Below are positions 47,921 through 61,515 of a stretch of 64,000 bases of DNA, piece after piece (positions within the stretch are counted from its first letter, which is position 1; each line of letters starts with the position of its first letter). The notes beneath the pieces were generated by a model. It was not told the DNA's origin. It did no database searches and saw nothing but the letters and a program-made list of their open reading frames with translations. Made by a program: the position numbers and the translations under genes. This stretch comes from Selaginella tamariscina (Eukaryota > Streptophyta > Lycopodiopsida > Selaginellales > Selaginellaceae): positions 215,329 through 279,328 of the forward strand of contig PUQB01000155.1 in assembly GCA_003024785.1 (NCBI GenBank). Reading direction: 5' to 3'.

Positions 47921-49912
47921 TTAAGAGATTACTGGACGCAGGAAATCCACATGATCCACTTCTAGAAAAAACCGGTCTATGCCCACCAAAAACATAGCAA
48001 GTCGAGAAAGCTAGTTCAAAAGCTCGCCGCATCAGAAACCCTCCGAATATTCGGCCTGACAAGAACCACACTGAATAAACAAAGTATGTACATGAACAAA
48101 GTATATATATGTATGTATAAAGAGCATTCAGCAAGCTCCACGACAAGATATTATCTTGCTCATATCTCAGTAGCATGTATGTACGTATACTCTCTCTATA
48201 TAAATACATATGTAGACTATTGTCTATGTGAATAATACCGTGTAGATTTCGCTGCTGAGGTTGGCAAATTATCGCATTTTCGAGCTTGGTATGTTGAATC
48301 AAAATGCTGTTTTTGTCTGCTAAAGCAGGCATATCGATCAAAACTCTAGCTTCAGCCAGCAATTCCTGTACCCTCTTGCTATTTCCACCGTTAACATGGT
48401 CAGGTTGGCGAATCCTGTAAACACCGATTTATAATACAATTTGTTGTGATCACACATTGTGTATATAAGATACCGTCTGCGGAAAACGATGCATATAAAT
48501 GTGTGTGTGTCCAATATACAACAATTAAAGCTAATTATAACTTTTACCTCTCTTCTTTGCGCTTGGCCTCTAACTGCTCCGTTTGAGCAAAAAGCTCTTT
48601 TCTTCATCGGTTTCTGGTGAAAGATGGTTCACGGGTGCTGATTTTTGCGTTTTAGAATCACGGGCAACAAACGTGAAGTCGGCTACTAGTGCAAGTGACT
48701 CCTCTGTGGCTATCTCTGAAGGTAGATAGTTGTTAATAATCGTCAATATGTTATGTATGGACCAATATGCCTACACCCGTACACACACACCTCTACCTGT
48801 TGCAGGTTGTATAACTTGCATTCGAATTTTCATTGAAGACCTTCCAACCCATGCGACTGCACCGGCTAGTTTTAAGTCGGCATCAACAGCACAGGCTTTT
48901 TAAGACTAACTTTATCCACCGACGCAGTCACAAGGAGAAGCGGCCTTGTCGTTCTATCATCATCTGCACAGTGCTGATCCCATAATACAGTCAGAAGCTA
49001 ACATGCAAAAAAATATAATATATTCAGTGTGTTCTCTTATATATCCCGATATATAGAAGAACGGCAACAGAAGAATCAAAACTCTAAGTTCCAACCTATA
49101 TAGACGTATTATATACACAAGCACACACTTCACCCACATCTGGACGCCGTGTGTGTACGTGTGAATTTGCTCACCTTCATGGACAATAGTACCGGCAAGA
49201 GCATCAAGGTCTCCATGAGCTTCCCATACGAACGGTATTCCAAGGGTTCCTGTACTGCTCGCGGAGAGCAGCATCCGTGGAGAAATTATACAAGACGCTA
49301 GTCCGACTTTCTGCAGGCGTTCTTTTGAGAAGCTTCACCTGTGCCGGACCATTGTTGGATGTATCCACCGCTCTCTCCAGCAAAGTCGATCTCGCATTCC
49401 AGAGCGCGGCAGTCACAGGAGAATGATACATACCCGGCCACAAATTGAGCGGCCTGTGATGCGGCCGCACTTCACTGTCTTCCCCGTTGTTTTTCGCCTC
49501 ACTCGTCATCCTCCTTGAATTCGTCAAGCCGTTTTCGGAGACTTTCAACCCCGACTGCAAAACATCGATTTTAAGACATTTCTGAGCAAGAAAACACAGA
49601 TTCACCATGAAACAATTATTTTCAGCAACAAAAACAGCAACTTTGGAGCGATTTTGAGAAGAAAACAGCGATTTTTAGCATTGAACATTCTACATTATTT
49701 GTATAGAATGCATAATATTATTTCTGAAGATGATTTTAACAAATGAATACAAGGATCAAGAAAAGAGTGATTCGAGCAAGAAAACCATGCATAACCTGAT
49801 CAATCACCGCCCTAGAAGACGCAGATTGAGCGCTCCATACGCAGCGGCCGAGAATGCGGAAAGACCTAGCCGCCGCCATGCTCTTCGCATGTGGCAGCCA
49901 CACCATCGCCAT
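47275..49912 (-). CDS. Acyl-CoA thioesterase, ACOT9-like, mitochondrial
   Basis: Double hotdog-fold enzyme hydrolysing acyl-CoA. Exons: 49796-49912, 49175-49554, 48797-48963, 48548-48715, 48239-48414, 47933-48070, 47678-47806, 47428-47589, and a last exon whose first codon is the stop (47275-47277). The N-terminus (MAAARSFRILGRCVW...) is rich in Arg, Ser and Ala without acidic residues, a typical mitochondrial presequence. Hotdog 1: REQYRNPWNTVRMG, DALAGTIVHE, TRPLLLVTASVDKV, AVAWVGRSSMKIRMQV, ALVADFTFVARDS. Hotdog 2: GRIFGGFLMRRAFELAFSTC, DVGDLLRFRSCVLYTEE, EIHVEVQAIVTRPE, FHFTFTLD, RRVLPATEEEARRCISRYDA. One intron has a GC donor (ACACAG/GCAAGT). About five frame breaks, one of them an extra T near 47955. 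Confidence 0.9.
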
Positions 49913-50153
49913 GAACTACCTGTACACTTCCCCATAGCCCTGCACGGCACTTTTTAGGTCAGAAAAGAATATCCCCAGAACCACAATCGCATCTTTTCAA
50001 AAACCGGGAAAACCCTTAAGCCAAGACAAAACGCATGTTTAAATAAGAGAACATTCTTGTTAAAAAGAAAATCTTGTACAAATGTCAATACTGTCAAACT
50101 ATGGCTACTATTGTACAAAACAGAGATTGAGCCGCGCCGTACAGATTCAGAAC

Positions 50154-50548
<395 letters not shown>

Positions 50549-50892
50549 TGCAAGAATTCAATAGAACCCAAGAACCTGATAGAGAAACCGAAAGCGCAAA
50601 CGAAGAACCTAATTGAGTGAATGATGAGGAACATAGGACAAAGGGTATTCATTATATACTTACCCGCGGGGAAGGGAGCCAACCAGCGTCAACTACGCGG
50701 ATCGTTTATCTTGGCCGTTGGATCGACATAAGATCTACGGTCTTGATCCGCAATAGGCGTGTTTTTGTCCCGCCAGAGGTATTTGAAAACTGTTAGTCCA
50801 CGTGTACGGGTGGGCCAGTACGTATACATAGGTATTGTACAGAATTTTTAATGTAATTATAATCTTAAATTTATAATGTCTTAATGTAAGAT

Positions 50893-51299
50893 TACACCGT
50901 TGAGGATTGAATTGAATCCTTGAGATTACCAGAAACCTGAACAACGGCACGAAGAACGTGAGGGACGACATCGAACACACCCCTCACGACACATCCAGCA
51001 GTAAACCCAGCAGCGAAAACCCCGCCTAAACCAGGTTTAGCATCAAGCTTATCCTCTAATCTTGATATTTACTACTCAGATCACCCACGGACTTGCCCAG
51101 ATTGACCACATGCGCCTCAAGAATCTGAATGCGTTCCGGTTGAATCTGGTTGCGTTTTACAGTGAATGCAAGTGCGTGCTGCAGAGATTCTACTGCTTTC
51201 TCGCACGCTTGCTCATGGGTATATCCCTTGGATTATATAGAATGCAATCACCTCTGCTGGTTTCGGTGGCCCTCTCTTGCGACCTTCTTCCTCCGCCAT
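50893..51299 (-). CDS. Unrecognised small helical protein
   Basis: Single exon of about 135 residues: an N-terminus MAEEEGRKRGPPKPAEVIAF, then (after one extra G near 51228) YTHEQACEKAVESLQHALAF, a coiled coil (ILEAHVVNLGKSVGDLSSKY), and a Gly-rich hydrophobic helix (GLGGVFAAGFTAGCVVRGVF) near the C-terminus. It could be an inner-membrane or outer-envelope helix protein; family not recognised. The start is preceded by two telo-boxes. Head to head with the canopy-like gene. Confidence 0.6.
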
Positions 51300-51417
51300 G
51301 GCCAAAACCCTAATCCCCGCCAAAACCCTAAACCCTGAAGTTAAAATAGTAAGTGTTAAGCTTAATAACCACCACAAATCCCAAGACAGAATATACCTAG
51401 GAATTAGGGTTTATGCC
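51300..51417. promoter_or_regulatory. 118-bp head-to-head promoter, four telo-boxes
   Basis: AAACCCTAA at about 51305, AAAACCCTAAACCCTG at 51322-51337, and TTAGGGTTT at 51404-51412, the last just before the plus-strand ATG. Both genes start within 20 bp of a telo-box. Confidence 0.55.
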
Positions 51418-52590
51418 ATGGCGGCTTTCAATCGCTTCTTCCCCTGATGTGTGCGCTTCTCATGGCTATGGATCTGGCCAATGCGATCCAGCAGAAATGT
51501 GCTGCCTGCGAAGCGGTCGCGGTAAGCTATATATTCCCATAGATCAATGCATGTGTGTGTGTGATTAGACGCTCATCACACACACACACACACACTCAAA
51601 CTTTTGCGTACAGATAATCCTTGAAGTATTGTAACATTTCTCATTAATTCAAATGAGTGGGAAATTAGTGTGTTTATGTATATATGTGGTGGTCCAAACA
51701 TAGAATCTAAAGATTTAATTCATTAGACGAAATTTTTTTAAAGGCAAACTAAATATATAATATATATCATAAAAGAGTTTTATACTAAATTTTATGAAAC
51801 ATGAAAACAGTAACGAATTTCTGTCACCATCTTGTTCACAGGCGGAAACTGGAGGCGTCTCTTGCCAATGTTAGTAAGTAATAAGCTTGTTATATACACA
51901 GAATGTGTGTGTATATATATATACACTATGTTCTTATTCAGGAGAAGCCAAGAAACAATATAGATTTGCGGCATCGGTTGGATCAAAGGGGCAGCGAGAG
52001 GACGAGTGATTCAGTACAAGTGAGTATATATTAAAATGTTAGAACTATAAGCATATCAACATAAATATATGTATATCAACAAACACACACACACACACAT
52101 GTAGCATACATTATGTGTGTGTGTGTGTGTGTGTGTGGTTGTGTGTGTGTGTGGTGTTTAATTATCTTTGTTATCCATATCAGGTTAGTGAGCTTAGAGT
52201 ACTCGAGCTCCTCGAAGATTTATGCACCAAACTCAAAGACTACACTCTGAATAAGGTAAGCACAACATGCGTGTGTGCGTCCAGAGAGAGAGAGAGATGT
52301 TATAGATCAAATATATCATATATCCATGGACATAGCTATATGATTTTAGTTTTCCATGTTCTTACATGCAGAACACTGGTGAGTGGATTAAGTTTGACAA
52401 AGATAGCAATGGGAAAAGCGATTATGGTAAGTAGTATAACATAGTCAGCTTATTATGAATTACCATCCCTCAGAGAAGCAGGAGGCTGAAGCACATTCCA
52501 AAGCTATCACTTCTTATTGTGGCAGGCTACTTTGAAAAGTATGAGGACAAGGTGAGAAAAATGTGTGCGTGCGTGCGTCGTGTGGATACA

Positions 52591-52628
<38 letters not shown>

Positions 52629-52844
52629 ATACAGATTGTGTAATATTTTTTCTACGCAGATAGCATTTACAATTAAGAATGGGGAAATGGTGGCTGGCTC
52701 TATTGACAAGGTTTTGTGTGAAACAATCACCGAGGACTGCAAGTAAGGCTTTTTCTTTACATCAAATAATATTTATATTATCACACCTTTATATAATTAT
52801 CTTACTTTCATGTATGCAGTGTCGAGGAAGCTAGAGAATTATGA
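51418..52844 (+). CDS. Canopy-like ER protein (DUF3456, saposin-like)
   Basis: Exons 51418-51521, 51842-51869, 51942-52019, 52184-52255, 52372-52426, 52474-52551, 52660-52742, 52820-52844. A short hydrophobic N-terminus (LMCALLMAMDLANA) is a probable signal peptide. Then CAACEAVA, EKPRNNIDLRHRLDQRG, VSELRVLELLEDLCTKLKDY, a NTGEWIKFDKDSNGKSDYG loop, KAITSYCGRLL and DKVLCETITEDCK. The six-Cys saposin-like pattern matches canopy proteins, ER luminal chaperone helpers for receptor folding. Breaks: a C missing near 51446, the frame of tiny exon 2, and one extra T near 52531. The C-terminus is EEAREL; whether it works as an ER-retention signal is unclear. Confidence 0.82.
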
Positions 52845-53092
52845 GAACATACTAATTAACATTGAAAGATTTTTGTAAAATGACATGGTGAATATTACTT
52901 TGCAAAACTGCGCACATGTTATATGTTAAAACTTGGATGTTTGTCTGCATAAATAGTTGAGTTTATCTCTCTCTCTCTCTCTCTCTAGAGAGAGATAGAG
53001 AAAGACTGCACCATGAAATTCATGTCTTTGGAGAAGTAAAATGGCTATGTTTCACGAAGCATGGTTTAATCATGCTCCAAACCTAATTAGTA

Positions 53093-54820
53093 TTAGTTAA
53101 GACTTACAAATTTCATATTATACATTTGCTGTTTCTCATCTTGTGAATTCTGCTTTGCAGCTTCCTCTTGTTGCTTTCGTATTCTTTTCCTCTCTTCTGC
53201 CTATTAATTATGAAACCAAGAGTCAATACACACACAACACATACAGATAGATAGATAGATATATATATATTATATATATATATGATGATGATGATGATGA
53301 TGATGTAAATTTTATTTAAATTAGTCCTCACAGATACCATAGGAGTATTTTATACTAGTTAAATTCAGGTATAATACCTATTCTAAACTTATTATATAAT
53401 AAGCATTAACTTAAATAAATAGAACTCGCTTAAAACATACCTCTTTCAGCTTGCGGAGTACAGTGTCCTCAAAATCTGAAGCTCTTGGTGCTGGTGCTGG
53501 TGCAGATGCAGGTTCCGGACGTGGGATATTCTCTGATGTCAGACCCAATGGTATCACTAGTAGCGGGTTTAACCTGTCTCCACACTGCATCTGCGTAGCC
53601 GCGTTCTGCAAATGTGAGAGAGATGGTAAATCATATAAACTTCAATTTATGATTTGTCTGGAATTAATCATATGTGAATTAGACTCGATTAACATATACA
53701 TATGTTGTGTATGTATATGTAGTGTCATAAACATGGTATACACACAGGACACACTTTATGTAACTATTACGAACCATCATGTGTGTGCGTGCGTGCGCGT
53801 GTGTGTGTGTATTAACAACTACAATATATTATGTTACTATATATGTATTACGATGTGATTAGAAATAATTAAAAATAGTACTTACCGCTGCAGAAGCAGA
53901 TTCCATGACCACCAAAGCACTCCCTTTCTTTGCAGTTTTTCTTCTTTGGCAAAATATAAACATCCTCAACACGTCCAAACCTCTCGAAAATCCAACGTAA
54001 ACTATTCCCGTCGTACCCCGGTTTTCCCATTAAATCCCATGTAACCTTAAGTGTTTTCTCGCTTCTTCTTCACTGAGTATACTCTCAGCCTGTCTCGGTA
54101 TATTCACTCCATTTGCAGCAGCAGTCGCATTTTTCTGTGCATTTTTTGCACGTATTCTTGCGAGTTCCTCTTGTAGCCGCTTTGCTGCATTGTCTTCTGC
54201 CGTCTGTATAAAAATATATAGAGTTTAAGTATTTACACGATCTATTGTACATACGTGTATAAAAACGTATAGAAACGATAAGAGGTGTATATAAACAGCA
54301 CAGACTTACGGCTAGATATGTGTGAAATGAACAGATGTATAACTAAGTCGAACTGAAAGAATAAGCAGATTACATATGTGAATACAGTAAAAATATATTA
54401 ATATTATTGCACTAACCTTTTGTTTACGCTGAGCTTCAAACACAGCCTCTCTCTGTCTTAGTTCATCTACCATTTTCCGCCTTTTGGCGTCCATTTGACT
54501 CCTTTTCTCCTCCCTTTGATGCCTGACAACTTGAAGTTCATCATATGCCTTACGTGCACTGGCATCGGATAAAACCTCGTAGGCATGTTGTATACGATTA
54601 AATTGAGCAGCTGGAAAGAAATTAAAACATATACATTTTACTCTTGAGCTAAATCTCTACACATACACATACCTGCAGTGGCGTCATTGGGGCGCTTGTC
54701 CGGATGGCATTCCAGGGCGCGCCTTCTGTATGCCTTACGAATTTCAGATTCATCCAGCTTGGCGCCATCGACGCCGCGCGGCAGCCCGAGCAGCTCATAC
54801 GGATCCTCGCTCTCCTCCAT
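53093..54820 (-). CDS. DNAJC17-like protein (J domain plus RRM)
   Basis: Exons 54673-54820, 54417-54610, 53886-54203, 53441-53605, 53093-53200. The J domain starts at residue 6 (DPYELLGL) with CHPDKRPND containing HPD, then FNRIQHAYEVLSDASARKAY. A long basic coiled coil follows (RREEKRSQMDAKRRKMVDEL type). The RRM-like part reads LKVTWDLMGKPGYDGNSLRW, IFERFGRVEDVYIL and GSALVVMESASAA. This J plus RRM order is the DNAJC17/Cwf23 family, linked to pre-mRNA splicing and transcription. Two frame breaks in exon 3 (about 54058 and 53918) sit in A and G runs. A last GT in exon 5 could start another intron. Confidence 0.9.
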
Positions 54821-55018
54821 AAACCCTAATTTTCAGAAAACCTAAAAGAAAAAATGCCAGAATATACAGCGCTTATGGAATATCCGAGGATATACTTTAT
54901 GACACGTGTATAGAGTGAATTGGCTGTGCATTTATCAGAAAACATCCCCTGGTTAACAGGAGGAAAAACAAGGTATATACCGGAAAACTAAAACCTGTGG
55001 GGTTTAAGTTAACCAAAG

Positions 55019-55767
55019 CTAACTTAATGATTTGTTAATCCGTATTCTCTTTCTGTTTAATACTTCTTCAGTCTCCGTCTTTCTAAGATGCCTAGTTATC
55101 CTCTTCACGTCTGTTGGCTTCACTGGCTTTATTATAAAGTCCTCCGCACCTTCTTCATAGCAACTGTATAAACAAAAATTAATTAATTAATGAAGTTTAA
55201 AATAATTAAGTTTAATTTTCCTAACCTAGTTATCCTTTGCTCCACATTCTCTGATGACATAATCACAACAGGGATCTCCTTCAAAGCGAAACTCCCTACA
55301 TATACGTGTGTGAATACACACACACATACACATACACATATATATAGAAACACTCACCTTTACTTTCTTCAAGAGTTCATATCCAGTCATTTGAGGCATG
55401 CAGTAATCTGTTATAATCATATTGATTCGTATTCCCTGTATACCATCATAAAATCATAAATACGTACATACGTGTATTATACACACACACACACATACAT
55501 CAGCAGTTGGAGAAGCTTGTTCGTCAACAATACCCAGAATCTCCAGCGCTCTCAATGCGCTGTCTGCAGTTGTCACTGAAAATAAATAAATAAATCATTA
55601 ATTAAATTAAATAAAACAAATACACAAATCTACAAACCTTTGTATGAGGAAGTCTTGAGGAGCTTCTCAATGACCGTCCGATCAACCAAGCTATCATCAA
55701 CGGCCAGGACATGAATTTGACCCATCTCTTCGTTCAGATCACAACTCTTCCTCTTCAATGTCACCAT
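55019..55767 (-). CDS. Type-A two-component response regulator (cytokinin signalling)
   Basis: Receiver-only protein of about 165 residues. Exons 55638-55767, 55499-55575, 55358-55435, 55226-55295, 55019-55163. Receiver hallmarks: [11 protein letters not shown] (acidic pair), [19 protein letters not shown] (phospho-acceptor Asp), [10 protein letters not shown] (Ser/Thr), and [11 protein letters not shown] (invariant Lys). The short basic tail ([17 protein letters not shown]) and absence of a Myb-like output domain define type A: a negative-feedback regulator that takes phosphate from His-phosphotransfer proteins. Exon 4 needs one base at its start (a G run). The five-exon layout resembles plant ARR genes. 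Confidence 0.92.
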
Positions 55768-56099
55768 TGAATCCAAAATTCCACAAAATTCCCCCAATTT
55801 CTATACACAATCTATGTTAATCTCCTCAATCCCATAGAAATCTCCTCAATCCCAAACTGTATAGAGAAATCGCCTAAAGAACATATGGGATTTCTTCCTT
55901 GAATGAAAACACCGTATATAAAACCAAACAGATATATGGAGCCGCCCAAACAAAATGCGAATCGTAATCAAATATCGAAGTCCCACACACGTATCTGATT
56001 CTGCAGAAACTTCCTATATATTTTATTATTATATATTTTTATATTTGAGTCAAATCTCTCTCCCCATTTGGTGTAAAACAGTACGTTTGGTAAACCAGT

Positions 56100-56290
56100 A
56101 CATAGTTAATTCAGGTAACCCCGCATATTCGAGGGATATTCCGTCGGACGGGCAATTATTCCGGCGCATCGTACGGGCGTGGCGGGCCCCGGATCGGATT
56201 TCGATTCGGATTGCGCGTGAAGGCTTTGGTACGGAGGAGAAGAATATATTCCGCGTCTGACGTCGTTTCCGTGGTGCTCTTCGCGGATAC
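56100..56290. promoter_or_regulatory. GC-rich island upstream of the response regulator
   Basis: Unusually GC-rich against its AT-rich surroundings. It carries closely spaced GATT words (GGATCGGATTTCGATTCGGA, then TTG at 56192-56214) and a TGACGTCG element. Type-B regulators bind (A/G)GATT-type sites in type-A promoters. The link is inferred from position, about 430 bp upstream of the ATG. Confidence 0.4.
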
Positions 56291-56299
56291 GGGTGGAGA

Positions 56300-59200
56300 T
56301 TTGGCAGAGATTATATATAAAATGTGGACTTTGGGGGAAGCAAATATTTAATGATTTAATTAATAAATATAAAGGTGTCCAAATCTTGGGCAGTGGGTAA
56401 TTTAATAATTTTTAAATATTCGGTGGATATAAAATGACGGATGGGATTGTGAGGGTGTGTGTGGGATCCCGCATATCTACACCATATCTGGTTTCCCTTA
56501 ATGATGTCACCAAAACACAGACCGCATTTTCTTTTCCCACTTTGTTTCAAAGTTTGTGTATTTTGTCAAGGAAAAATATGCACGGTTGTTGGTGTACTGT
56601 GGTTGGTTGCAAACTGTGCGAGGAATAAGGTGTTATTAAAACTATATAGAATTATATCTTTGTATTCTAGTCATTAAGTTGTATGATTCAGGATCTATTT
56701 ATTTATTTTATATGGTTTGCGTGTTATAATAAGTATGATGACACGAACAAGGAAAGAAATATATCATCATTGGAAATTGTGAAGCTTACATAGGAAGTAT
56801 TGTTTATGTAGAATTTATCGAGCTATATTTATATAAATCTTATATAGTGATTTTATTTAACCGTTAAAGACTAAACATGGGTTTAATATCTTTGAGTTGT
56901 AAATTGATTATAATAAGTTTAATACTAAAGCATAAATTGTAGTAAACACTAAATAAATGAACACTTTATTTTATACTTAAAATGTGGCCAAGTTTGAGTT
57001 TTGAGTTACTCCTTATGAATTTAAAATTAAATTTTGTAAAGGTTATAAATAAATATTTGTATAGTTTATCTACATTATGTAACATAAATAGTGATTAGAA
57101 AAAATAATTGATAATTAATGAAAGATAAACTAGGGCAAAAGTAATTAAATTATAACAATAATAATTGAAAATTATATTGTTTCGGCCGTGATTAAGTTAA
57201 GTTAAATTAACCTTATCAGTTACCCTAATTAAATTGCTAAACTATTATTTTTTAGTCTATAATTATAAATGACATAACCATATTGTTTCACACATGCTTC
57301 CTTTACGTTTAATTAGGCTAACATAATTAAATCAGTCTCACACCACTGTATTGTTAACTTTATAGTTCCGTGAGATTTGAACAATGACACACAAACAAGA
57401 ACATTGTGAAAACGTAAGATACAACTAAGCATCAAGCCCAAGCCCAAGCTTCTTACCTCATCCTCATTGCATGGTTCTCTTACCGCTCAAATCACCGCCG
57501 TTGAGCCGTCAATGCCGTAGCCCTGATTTGTTAGTGCCCAAGCTAACAGGCTAATGATAAGATAAAGTACAAATTTTATATAGTTAAATTTTATAGGAAG
57601 TTAATGGTATTTTGTAACAAATAAGAAATCGTTAATTTTGTTTATTAAGCTAAGATTATTAATTTTAACTTAATGATAAGATAAAGTACAAATTTTATAT
57701 AGTTAAATTTTATGGGAAGTTAATGGTATTTTGTGATGTTTGTTGTTAGAGCTAACAAATAAGAAATCGTTAATTTTGTTCATTAAGCTAAGATTGTTAA
57801 TTTTAACTTAAAGATCAGCTGATGTAAAGACATTTTACGTTAATGGTAATCGTTAAGCTAACTTAATCATTGGTGTGAATAGGGCCTTATCAAAGGTTAA
57901 AGTTATTCACGATTAAGTATCAATTAGATATTATCATGTTTATTGTTTACTATACAAATCATTCATAAGGATTATCATGCTTACTTAGTATATGAGTTAC
58001 ACAAATTCATTTATAAAATTATTTCATTTATTTGATGTATGAGTTATACAAATTCATCATTAATTAAAAAGCTAAATAACTAATTGATGTGAATCGAAGT
58101 AATAAGTGGTTTAAAGGAGTTTATTATACTCTATTATGTCCTTTTACATAGATACCTTTCTTTATCTTTGTATATATTATTTTTTACCTACATTATTTTT
58201 ATATATAATGTTGTTCTGTAATAAAAGGTTTGATAAAAGAAAGCTGCTCTAAAGGCTGTATGTTTAACTTTAAAGAAAAATATTTAACTTCTGAATAATA
58301 TTTTTATTTTTATATTATATGTTCATATTCATTTTATATGTTGCATGTATAAAAAAATAAATTAGAATAAGTCACTTCTCTCTCATGCACACCTTACGAC
58401 TACAATATAATAAACATTCAAAGAAATAAAATTCATTTAATAAAAATATATCATTTTAAATATCACTAAATATGTGAACTTTACTAAGTACATGACCACA
58501 ATGTCAATAGTGTTAACAATTGCACATTATAGAAAAGTGTTTATTGTACATTATAACAAACTTGTCATTATGATAACTTTCTTATTCTTATTATAATTAC
58601 ATCTCATTTTTTAATGAACTTCTTTAATTAAATTTAAATATAATATTAAATAATATTAAAATTTTCAGACTCATCTTTATAAATTAAATAAATTAAAACA
58701 ATATTATTATATTATTTCATTTTTTACTCCTTTCAAACCACATAATATACAAAATAAATACATATAATCTTTAAAATAATATTAAATATATATGTATATT
58801 ACCAAAACAACCAAATATATACACATTCAAACAGAAGTTACGTCATTTTATTTAAATTAATAAGAGTTTATTATTTATATTAACTGTTAAATAAGTTAAT
58901 TATTGACTACAACTTATTTAGCTCAAAAAATCGATATTTTAATCCTTTTTACTTTTTCAAAGGTAAATGTTAAGATTTTTATTATAAAAACTAATGGGAA
59001 TAAATTATAATTAACCATATTATTTCAAAACAAATAAATAAGATTCCAATGACCTAAATTAACATTTTGGTATTAGGAGAATTTATTGTTGAATTTACAT
59101 AAAACATAAAAAATGCAAGTCCTTACTCTTTACTAATAAGAAATGATTCTTCCATTGTTTTATGCGTTTTTTAAGGTTTTTAATTGACACTACCATTAAT

Positions 59201-61430
59201 TTATTAAGAAACTTTGATGAAAGTATGGATGAACTTTATCTGCTCTTTTATTTAAGAAGGTGTCATTAACTCAAAAGTTAATAATAATTTGACTTTTCAA
59301 TAATGACATAATAGTTATTACTAAGGAGTGTTATGGATAGAGAGCTCTACATGTGTAAGTTAAAGAATATTGCTAGCATATATATTTTGAATATGCTTGG
59401 CATCTTTGCACACTAAATTCTAAAGTAATTACAAGGAAAGGCCTTCAACTTAAACGTACTTCAATTAAAAGTGATTGAGCCAGACAAAATAATCATAATA
59501 AACAACAAAGGGCTCGCTTTCAAAGCCTTGTGTAATTGAAATTATGGCCACAAAACATATACATGACTCAATTCTTAAAAAAAATTTAATGCAAGTGCAT
59601 CCAATCGTTTTCATTATGCTCTACGTGTGCTCCAATTGTTTGAAAAGGTAATTTAAAGGTTGTCAACAAATATTAACTTAAAGGTTTTGTTCATAAGGCA
59701 CTCATTCTAGTAGATTGCCGTTATGATGACACATTAAAAACAGTTGTGTAAATGTTGATGAATATCAATCTAATGTGGTTGCCGCTATGATGACACATTG
59801 GAAGTAATTGTGTAAATGTTGATGGATGTCAATCCTTCCACATTAAATGTAAAGTTTATGCTCCTTCAAGCAAGTAATAAATGCTGTTACGAGAAGTATT
59901 GAGTCAAGCCAAGGTTCAAATTCAACCTAGGGCTAATTAATGTTGAGTGGCTTTTTCACAATAACATTATGAAGATCGTTCAATAACACCATTTCAACTT
60001 TTGCGATGCTTGTTTTTGAAAGATTAAATAAGAAAGAAAAAGATATTTTGTTTTGTCTTTATTGTGGTGAATACACAATCATGGTGTTGGTACATAATAG
60101 AGCTCCACCACTAGTGAATGTAGTTAGTTCTTGTTGTGGGCGGTGGTAGTACAACCTTTGAAGTACTTAATGGAGTTTCCATCCTTGACTACCACTATAG
60201 TTCTTTCAAACTAGCCTGTCTTGGGCAAGTTGATCCTAATACATGGTCAAAACCATGTCCTCCAACTTCACATTTGCTAAAACATAGCAGAAGCTCGCTA
60301 AAAATAATTGAGTTTAGAGTGGCATAAAAGTTGTTTGAGGAGGGCATTACTCTTCCTAAGTATATGCAGATACACTCATGGTGCTTTCGTACATGCTCAA
60401 AGATGAAGTAAAATATAATTCTGCACTTTTCTTACATGCCTTAAAGGCACTTCCACCTTCCTATAAATCTATTATTGAAGATATTAAAAATTACTTCATG
60501 TTTGTTCTCATTTTTCTTTTTAGCTTTTGTGTAATAACATATATAAGTTTAACATTAATTTGGCTCTTTCTTCCTCAAAAAATTAACAAGATTGTTTTCT
60601 TAGATAAGCCATTGGGTATCAATTATACCTATATTAACTATTTAATTAATGTTGAATTATGTTATTATTAATTCCTATTGTCATCGCCATCATCATCACC
60701 AATGTTATTAGTAAAGTCCCACATATTTAAACAGCCTTTTAAGTTGATTCCCATGCATATTGTATATGTAATTATATAACAATGAGTTCACTAACATCTC
60801 TTTGCTTCTTCTTTGACATAGCTCATCATATCAAATATCACATTGTTAAAACCACTGTGTAACACCAATATTAGCAGCAGCATAATTGGCACTTGTCAGG
60901 ATTAAATACACATTTGTGCACACAAAGTAATGCTTTTCTTTCAATAACATGCTCAACGTGAATGACCATTGCCTTCAACTAGCCCTAAATCTAAGTAAAT
61001 TTTAACTTAAATAATTTATAAAATAATGAATTAGTCGTTACTTTACACTTTGGTATATATACTATATGGATTAAAGTGACATAATTGACTGAATTGCACA
61101 CAAATATGGCATTTTATAGTGCAAACCCCCTCGATATAATAAAGATTATAGCTCTAGGAGTTTGAATCCAATGCACATGCAAAGTCTTTTCGTATTTTCT
61201 TGTTGTAAGTCCCTCTCCATTGTGAAAATTATAATATACTATTTATTTTCATAACTTACCAGAGAAATTTGTTTTAATTGATTAATTTAAAGAGGGACGT
61301 CTTACTCTTAATACATTAAGTATTAAAATGTAAATTCTCCAAGGTTAACGCATTTTTAAATGAATATGCTTTCCTATTCGAATGTATGTATATTTTACAC
61401 ACGTCCTGTTTCTTATTCTAGAAACTGATT
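56300..61430. other. 5-kb AT-rich intergenic region
   Basis: No gene with recognisable products. Contains the candidate MITE at 57180-57890. At 59340-60700 there are short protein-like but stop-broken frames that could be relics of an old element. Confidence 0.6.
57180..57890. mobile_element. Candidate Tourist-like MITE with internal duplication
   Basis: The left end has GTGATTAAGTTAAGTT; the right end reads, inverted, GGCCCTATTCACACCAATG then ATTAAGTTAGC. The right end resembles the GGGTCGTTTCGCACCAC terminus of the Harbinger at 6634 in spacing and in the CACC...TTAAG words. Internally two direct copies start TAATGATAAGATAAAGTAC at 57552 and 57671 (119 and about 140 bp). Ends and target duplication are not certain. 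Confidence 0.4.
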
Positions 61431-61440
61431 TAGGGTTTTA
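61431..61440 (+). promoter_or_regulatory. Telo-box of the XPD gene
   Basis: TTTAGGGTTTTA (61429-61440), 76 bp upstream of the ATG. Confidence 0.45.
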
Positions 61441-61515
61441 TAAACTTTCTAAGATAGCTATACGGTTGCCACTTGGACATAGCCGTAAGTGTGCCCTAAA
61501 ACAGAGGCTAGGGCT

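Noticed and set aside
56434..56677. Short plus-strand frames downstream of the GC island
   Set aside because: No conserved residues or splice partners; likely chance.
60136..60671. Possible small genes at 60136-60327 and 60378-60671
   Set aside because: Low-complexity AT-rich frames with no motif, splice context or promoter; perhaps relics of an old element.
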